Below, piece by piece: positions 40,606-45,606 of a stretch of DNA of 45,606 bases. The translations under genes were made by a program, and so were the position numbers. The notes beneath the pieces are model-generated. The model saw only the letters and a list, made by a program, of their open reading frames with translations, did no database searches and had not been told where the DNA came from. The stretch spans positions 1 to 45,606 of the forward strand of contig NZ_CP049254.1 in the NCBI RefSeq assembly GCF_011046975.1. The letters are read 5' to 3'. The stretch comes from Microbacterium amylolyticum (lineage in GTDB: Bacteria; Actinomycetota; Actinomycetes; Actinomycetales; Microbacteriaceae). How positions within the stretch are numbered: the stretch's first letter is position 1; each line of letters starts with the position of its first letter.

Positions 40606-42428
40606 TGAACCGGCGGATGAGTCGGCCTGCGGAATACCTTGTCGCGGTCCTGGTCACGGTATTCGTCACGACCATGTTGCTGACGCTGGGCTCGGCTGCT
40701 GTGGCGACACGATGGGACTGTGGCGCATGGCCAGCGCCGAGCGGATTTACCTCGGGCTTTGACATGTTCCTCGGACGCGAGACGCGGATGGCAACGGAGG
40801 GCGGGTGCCACCCAGCGGAGCAGACGGCGTGGATTACGCTCATCGCTGTCCTGGTGCTCGTGGTGTTCGTCGGCCTGCTGATCACTGTCTGGTGGGCGCG
40901 CTATCGCGCATCGGACAAGTACTTCATCAAGAAGCTGCGCGCTCGGCGGGGCTTCGCGGGGGCTTCCGAGCTGCAACGCGCACTGACCTCGAAGGCTGTC
41001 CGTCGCCGGGCGAAGACGCTTCGCCCGGACGTGGGCAAGAAGGCCAAGGCTACGGACGTTGCGTGGAAGGTTGGCACTGCGCGGGGCGTTGAAGTGTTCG
41101 TCTCGATTGAGGACTCCGTGATCGTGATCGGTCCGCCCCGGTCGGGTAAGGGTTTCCGGTTTGTGATCAACGCGATCCTGGATTGGCCGGGACCGCTGAT
41201 TACGACGTCGACTAGGAACGACAATCTGGCGGCGACGATGGCGATGCGTGAGAAGGTCGGCCGCGTGACGGTGTTCGACCCTCAGAGGTTGTCTGGTGTG
41301 CGGTCAACGACCAAGATCTCGCCCCTCACGGGTTGTGAGAACGCGATGGTGGCAACACAGCGTGCTGACGCTCTGGTCAATGGGTCGGGGCTGTCCAAAT
41401 CGGGAGAGAACGCCGTATGGGCAGGGGAGGCTCGGAAGATCCTCGCCCGCCTTTTGCTCGCGGCTGCCGTCGACGGACGCGACGTAACGACGCTGGCGAG
41501 GTGGGGGTCAAGCCCGTCTCAAGCGGAAGAAGCGATCGAGATCCTGGAGAACGCCGGTCCTCGTGGGTGGGCGCAGAGCCTGTCGAGTGTGATTCACGAC
41601 GACGATGACAAGCTCCGCGGCAATAAGTGGTTCGGCGTTTCCGGCGCGATCGAGCCGTTGGAGATCCCCGAGATCGCCGAGGCGATGACGCCTCGCGACG
41701 GTGACGACGTTTTCGATCCGGATGATTTCCTCAATGGGCGGAACACGCTCTATCTCATTGGGACGAAGTCCGGGGCCGGCGCTGCGGGCGGATACCTCGC
41801 AGCGCTCTTGGACGACATCGTCGAACAAGCGCGGCGACGGGCGCTGTCGATGCCGAACTCTCGCCTGAGCCCACCATTGGGGCTCATCCTCGATGAGATC
41901 GCCAACATCTTCACATGGCCGGCACTCCCGACTGTGATGGCGGACGGTGGCGGTGTGGGGATCTCGCCTCTCGTCGTTCTCCAGGCGCGTAGCCAGGCAG
42001 AGACAGCGTGGTCGCGAGCCGAGATGGACTCGGTGTTTTCGTCCGCGACAGCGAAGATGCTGCTCGGCGGTTCGGGGGACGTATCGCTCTTGCGCGACCT
42101 GGAGGCGCTGCTCGGCACGCATCAAGAAGATCGTCGTAGTCACTCTTGGAATGAGCAAGGGACGTCGGTGTCGGTGCAGAAGGAAAAGTTGGCGTTGATG
42201 ACACCAGAAGAACTGCGCCGCATGCCGACCACTATCGGGTTGTTGATCTATCGCAACATTCGACCAGTCGTGCTCGATCTCGATGCGTGGATCGAGCGAC
42301 GTGATGCTAAACACGTGAAGCGGGGTAAGAAAGCAACGGAGCAAGCTCAGCGAGAGGTTTTCATCGAGCAAAACGTACAGCGTCGCGCGGAACGGCGCGG
42401 TGAGATGGTGGAAACGAGTGGCGATTGA
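40605..42428 (+). CDS. Type IV coupling protein (VirD4/TraG-like)
   Basis: A 607-residue protein. Two N-terminal helices (PAEYLVAVLVTVFVTTMLL, ITLIAVLVLVVFVGLLITVW), Walker A IGPPRSGKGF near residue 177 and Walker B GLILDEIANI near 427, plus a TraM-recognition-like C-terminus. It links the relaxosome to the channel and would select proteins with export signals. Confidence 0.92.
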   Translation: MNRRMSRPAEYLVAVLVTVFVTTMLLTLGSAAVATRWDCGAWPAPSGFTSGFDMFLGRETRMATEGGCHPAEQTAWITLIAVLVLVVFVGLLITVWWARYRASDKYFIKKLRARRGFAGASELQRALTSKAVRRRAKTLRPDVGKKAKATDVAWKVGTARGVEVFVSIEDSVIVIGPPRSGKGFRFVINAILDWPGPLITTSTRNDNLAATMAMREKVGRVTVFDPQRLSGVRSTTKISPLTGCENAMVATQRADALVNGSGLSKSGENAVWAGEARKILARLLLAAAVDGRDVTTLARWGSSPSQAEEAIEILENAGPRGWAQSLSSVIHDDDDKLRGNKWFGVSGAIEPLEIPEIAEAMTPRDGDDVFDPDDFLNGRNTLYLIGTKSGAGAAGGYLAALLDDIVEQARRRALSMPNSRLSPPLGLILDEIANIFTWPALPTVMADGGGVGISPLVVLQARSQAETAWSRAEMDSVFSSATAKMLLGGSGDVSLLRDLEALLGTHQEDRRSHSWNEQGTSVSVQKEKLALMTPEELRRMPTTIGLLIYRNIRPVVLDLDAWIERRDAKHVKRGKKATEQAQREVFIEQNVQRRAERRGEMVETSGD

Positions 42429-42469
42429 GATTCGCCCGGCGAACGCGGTCACCGCGGCGAGAGGGATAC

Positions 42470-42841
42470 GTGCAGGGCTACTTGAAGTCGGTGGCGTGGT
42501 TCCGCCGACGCGACCGGTGGTTCGTCGACGAGCGACGTCGGCGGGGCGAAGTGCGCTGCATCATCTGCCGGAAAGCGGGGACGAATCGGTCGCTCGAGCT
42601 GCATCATCTGGACTACGAACGTGCCTCGCAAGATGCACACGGAAAGTGGGTCGCTGGAGAAGAGCACGGCGACCTCGTGGCGGCGCATCCGCGTTGTCAC
42701 GAGTGGATTCATCGGGTGCTCGATCGGGACGAGGCAGCGTCCTCGGCCGCGGATCGACGCGAGGCAAACATTCGCGTGATTCGCGCGTTGCGGGCAAAGT
42801 TCTCCACGGCTCTAAACCTGGTGGCCAACGATGAACTTTGA
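42470..42841 (+). CDS. HNH-type nuclease-like protein
   Basis: A 123-residue protein; GTG 42470 follows GAGAGG by 5 bases. CIICRKAG, ELHHLDY and HPRCHEWIH form an HNH-like zinc/metal fold. It could be a nuclease or a DNA-binding relic. The upstream in-frame TTG that overlaps the coupling protein stop is possible. Overlaps the next start by 11 bases. Confidence 0.75.
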   Translation: MQGYLKSVAWFRRRDRWFVDERRRRGEVRCIICRKAGTNRSLELHHLDYERASQDAHGKWVAGEEHGDLVAAHPRCHEWIHRVLDRDEAASSAADRREANIRVIRALRAKFSTALNLVANDEL

Positions 42842-43280
42842 TGGCGACCCCACTATCGAGGAGCTGGCCAATAGCCTCAATGACGATTGGGCGGATGAAG
42901 CTCTCGCGGATCGGTCTTCCGGGGACGAGATGATCGGCCCGGTCATCGTCAACTGGCGAGACATCTCTGACGAGGACAGGCCGGAGGCCTGCCGCGCTCT
43001 TGCCGATTGGGTGCAGGACTGGTTGGTGCCGCGCTATGCGCTGTCGGTCAAGGTGATCCCGGATTGCTGGTACGCGCATCCTGCGATGCTCGAGGAGCTG
43101 TCCGCTCTCCATGCGGCGTGGATCGTCGCGTTTGATGAGGCTGATGGTGGTTACGGCCCGATCGGCTGGCACGAACGGTGGGCGCTTGCGCGAACGCGAG
43201 ACGCCTTCCGTGAGAAATGTGCAGAGAAGCATCGGGATGATCGCACCCGCGAGATGCCCGCAGCGCCGGATACGTTCTAA
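42831..43280 (+). CDS. DUF4913-like protein
   Basis: A 149-residue protein with VIPDCWYAHPAMLEELSALHAAW and IGWHERWA, which I recall from DUF4913 of actinobacterial conjugative elements. Acidic N-terminus and basic C-terminus. It ends the T4SS operon, converging on the relaxase. Function unknown. Confidence 0.8.
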   Translation: MNFDGDPTIEELANSLNDDWADEALADRSSGDEMIGPVIVNWRDISDEDRPEACRALADWVQDWLVPRYALSVKVIPDCWYAHPAMLEELSALHAAWIVAFDEADGGYGPIGWHERWALARTRDAFREKCAEKHRDDRTREMPAAPDTF

Positions 43281-43286
43281 ATCAGT

Positions 43287-43316
43287 GTGCCGGGGGTCTT
43301 AATAGACGCCCGGCAC
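43287..43316. terminator. Bidirectional terminator between T4SS operon and relaxase
   Basis: GTGCCGGG-G-GTCT and AGAC-G-CCCGGCAC with a TAAT loop. It follows the DUF4913-like stop. Confidence 0.7.
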
Positions 43317-43478
43317 ATCTGTGTCTTGTGAGGTGAGCCCAGATCGACGGGCCAGTCTCGTAGGTTTGGTGCGTGACTGCTTTGACGCCGCCTGAGCCTG
43401 AGGCGCGTACCCGTCGGGTCCGGTGACCGGTCCGGACGGACAATATGGTGCATCCTCGTCCGGTCCAGAGCTGACGCG
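43317..43478. other. Gap downstream of the relaxase stop
   Basis: No gene. In the relaxase frame, after the amber stop, translation would continue to SGPVTGPDG (43410-43436), like the tails of other proteins here. Confidence 0.5.
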
Positions 43479-45606
43479 CTAGCCGAGAGAGGGGCCCCGA
43501 TCGCGGTTCCGAGGGTCACCGGCTGGGGCGGCGGCATGGTCGTCGGTTGCTGCCCGACGAGCGGCGTCCTCTGCCGCGGCACGGTCGACCGTTGTCGTGG
43601 CTGTTTCCAGCTCACGTGCGAGGCGTTGACGATCGCGTTCGCTCAGCGTCACGCCTTCCTCGTCGACGCCCATCTCTAGCATCGTCTGGATGGTGCTGAC
43701 GCGCTGTGTGATTGCGGCTGTACTTGTTGAAAGCTGCTCGCGGAATGCTAGCTCGCGGTCGATTCCGCGCATCCGCCAGACGAGTTTGGTGTGCTTTTCA
43801 ACAACGGTGTCGTATGCCGCGACCGCGCCCTCCAGTGACGTCGTGATGCGTTCGCGCTGTTCAGGGGTGAGAGGAATACCGTTCGGCCCTGCACCGGTGC
43901 GCACGATCTGCTGCGCGGCGGCGATCCTGTCAGCGCGCTCTGCGCGTTCGGCGTCGATCTTCGCAAGATCGTTGTTCGTTGCCACGCGCAATGCACGAAG
44001 CGACGTCGCCCGTCCGAACGGCCGCGCCTTCCGGTCGTTCCAGGCCGGTACGTCTTTCCCGTACCGTTCGCGCAGCGCACGGCGACGAGCGTCGTCTTCG
44101 TAGGCTGCGTGGTCGCTGCCGAGCACGGTGCGGATGCCCTGCTCGGCCTGGGCGAGTTCAAGCCGGCGTGTGATCTTGCGGTACTCCCGGGAAAGCTCGC
44201 CGCGTTCTTCGCGCGCAGCGGACAACCGACGCATGAGCCGGTCTCTCGCAGGGAGCAGACGTGCAGCGTCGTCGTCGACATCGGTGCCGTGCGAGAGTGC
44301 TTCTCCAGTAGCGATCTTTACGTTGATCTCATCGAGTGCCGCCTGGTCGATGGCGATCGTTTCTGACAGTCGTGTGACCTGGTCGTGCAGTGCCTTTTCG
44401 CGGTCGACGGCGTCGGTGAGGATCTCGTCGATGCGCCGTAGGTGTCCGAGCGGTCGCGCTGTTTTGTCGTGCCACGGTGCTGTCTTGCCGGTTTCGTCGA
44501 CCGGAACGTGTGTATCGCGCGCGGCCCGTGCGAGGTCCAGTCGCGCGGCTGCGCGGCTGTCATCGATGGTCGCCTCGATCTGGCCGCGCTGCATTGCGTC
44601 GACCAGCTGCTCACGTGCAGCGCGGTCGTTGTCGGCGATCACCACGGCGGCGTTATGGGTGCGGCCGCGGGTGAGTCCCACATACAGTCCCGCGGCATCG
44701 ACGCCCGGCCCGACCAGGGCACGGTCGGTGGTTTCTCCCTGTACCCCGTGAACGGTCGACGCGTATGCGAGGTGAGCGTGTTCCGAGAGGTACGCGGTGT
44801 CGACCTGGCGCGTCATGCCGGCGTCTTCGATCGACGTCAGCGTGACCGTGCCGGAGTCGTTGATGTCGGAGATCGTCCACACTTGACGGTTCTCAACGCC
44901 AGCGTTCTGGTCGTTGCGACGTGTCTGAACAATGTCCCCGGTGTATGCGACCTGGCCGCTCTGCAGCACCGCGGTGCGGTCGGTGTCGAGGTGACCGTGC
45001 TCGAGGCGGCGAGCCTGAATCGCTTCGCTGATCGCCTGAGCCTCATCGTGTGTCGCTGTCACTAGCGAGACGCGCTGTCCGGCCGCGTGACCGGACAGCC
45101 ACTCGTCGACCATGTGCGCCCGCGCCTCGGTCTCTCCGGATACGGCGACGCAGTGGCCGGTCGCGACGATCTCGGCAGCGATCTTTTCAGCGTTCTCGCC
45201 GGGCTCGCGCACCCGAAGCGACAAGTCTGCCCAGGCTGTATCGGGTTCGCCGTCCTCCGTACGGAAACGGTGCACGGCGGTCAGCTCGACGGCGGCGGTG
45301 GACCGCGATCTCATCAAGCTCATCGCACCGCTGTGACCCACGGGGAGGGCCTGGAGGTGGTCTCCGACCATGGCCAAGCCCGCGCCGCTCTCCGCGGCCA
45401 CGTCTGCGAGAGCGTTCGCCGTGTGCAGGTCGACCATTCCGGCCTCGTCGACGACGATGCGGTCGCCCTGGTTCAGGGGGAATTTGGTCGGGCCTTCGTA
45501 CACCCGCCCGGTCACTGGGTCGTCCTGCCCGGCGACCAGTCGCGTCCATTGCTGACCGGCCGGGGTGTCCGTCCATCGGAATCCGTGGTCATGAAGCAGA
45601 GCGTGC
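43479..45606 (-). CDS. traA: MobF conjugative relaxase-helicase, C-terminal part (joined to 1..1616)
   Basis: This holds the remaining residues of the relaxase: the body of the RecD/TraI-like superfamily 1 helicase, then a long charged tail. The junction sequence reads TASSLHALLHDHGF without a break. Walker B VVDEAGMVD follows at about residue 592, then helicase motifs including the HGVQGETTDRALVG segment. Residues from about 900 onward are helical, rich in Arg, Glu and Ala, and probably coiled-coil. The protein ends RDRGPSLG at an amber stop, a close match to the GPSLS ending of the methylase/helicase. It converges on the plus-strand T4SS operon. The family (TrwC relaxase plus helicase) normally carries both activities in one polypeptide of about this length. 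Confidence 0.9.
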   Translation of the reverse strand, partial: HALLHDHGFRWTDTPAGQQWTRLVAGQDDPVTGRVYEGPTKFPLNQGDRIVVDEAGMVDLHTANALADVAAESGAGLAMVGDHLQALPVGHSGAMSLMRSRSTAAVELTAVHRFRTEDGEPDTAWADLSLRVREPGENAEKIAAEIVATGHCVAVSGETEARAHMVDEWLSGHAAGQRVSLVTATHDEAQAISEAIQARRLEHGHLDTDRTAVLQSGQVAYTGDIVQTRRNDQNAGVENRQVWTISDINDSGTVTLTSIEDAGMTRQVDTAYLSEHAHLAYASTVHGVQGETTDRALVGPGVDAAGLYVGLTRGRTHNAAVVIADNDRAAREQLVDAMQRGQIEATIDDSRAAARLDLARAARDTHVPVDETGKTAPWHDKTARPLGHLRRIDEILTDAVDREKALHDQVTRLSETIAIDQAALDEINVKIATGEALSHGTDVDDDAARLLPARDRLMRRLSAAREERGELSREYRKITRRLELAQAEQGIRTVLGSDHAAYEDDARRRALRERYGKDVPAWNDRKARPFGRATSLRALRVATNNDLAKIDAERAERADRIAAAQQIVRTGAGPNGIPLTPEQRERITTSLEGAVAAYDTVVEKHTKLVWRMRGIDRELAFREQLSTSTAAITQRVSTIQTMLEMGVDEEGVTLSERDRQRLARELETATTTVDRAAAEDAARRAATDDHAAAPAGDPRNRDRGPSLG

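Noticed and set aside
1..45606. CRISPR arrays, tRNA and rRNA genes
   Set aside because: No regularly spaced repeats, tRNA cloverleaf or rRNA segments were seen.

Overview
The window is a G+C-rich, tightly packed sequence of actinobacterial type. The SSB, NrdH, TrwC/RecD relaxase, SCO6880-like protein, DUF4913-like and pCXC100-ParB-like families point to a Microbacteriaceae-like host. It appears to be a complete circular conjugative plasmid of 45,606 bp cut inside its relaxase gene. On the minus strand, position 1 runs in frame into position 45606, so the split codon and the RecD-like helicase domain are restored across the junction. There is a replication initiator (26.3-27.6 kb), a ParA/ribbon-helix-helix partition locus with a centromere-like repeat array (23.0-24.35 kb), and a full MobF-type transfer apparatus.

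Layout. 43.5-45.6 kb plus 1-1.6 kb: MobF relaxase (minus). 1.6-1.9 kb: divergent intergenic region, the best oriT candidate. 1.9-7.8 kb: giant methylase/helicase protein with a second gene nested out of frame inside its 5' end. 7.8-17.4 kb: almost wholly minus-strand, leading-region-like genes: secreted nuclease, SSB, NrdH redoxin, toxin-antitoxin pair, small unknowns and membrane proteins. 17.9-19.9 kb: serine recombinase and epsilon/zeta-like toxin-antitoxin. 19.9-21.9 kb: DNA methyltransferase unit bounded by exact 100-bp direct repeats. 21.9-22.9 kb: frameshifted Fic toxin with a VbhA-like antitoxin. 23-24.4 kb: par locus. 24.6-26.3 kb: UmuDC. 26.3-28 kb: Rep, structured leader and a small RHH protein. 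28.3-31.5 kb: XRE/ImmA/membrane/hydrolase operon. 31.6-43.3 kb: small HTH, sigma-like factor and the type IV secretion (T4SS) operon (M23 wall hydrolase, lipoprotein, small membrane proteins, VirB6-like, PrgI/SCO6880-like, VirB4-like, ParA-like, coupling protein, HNH-like, DUF4913-like).

Two observations stand out. First, three structured elements (10.5-10.7, 14.07-14.23 and 15.07-15.22 kb) sit directly upstream of three minus-strand genes. They have different sequences but the same fold: outer stem, small hairpin, inner stem, and a TAnnnT box with an upstream TTGnnn on the 3' arm of the plus strand. If the plus strand is the transferred strand, this is the geometry expected of single-stranded-DNA promoters such as Frpo of plasmid F. 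I know of no such element described in Gram-positive bacteria, though I could not check. Second, four unrelated proteins (the methylase/helicase, a 320-aa unknown, the zeta-like toxin and the Fic toxin) end in a similar TGPVT...GP tail. This could mark cargo carried through the conjugation channel into the recipient.

All calls come from reading the sequence. Family names rest on recalled motifs, not on searches.
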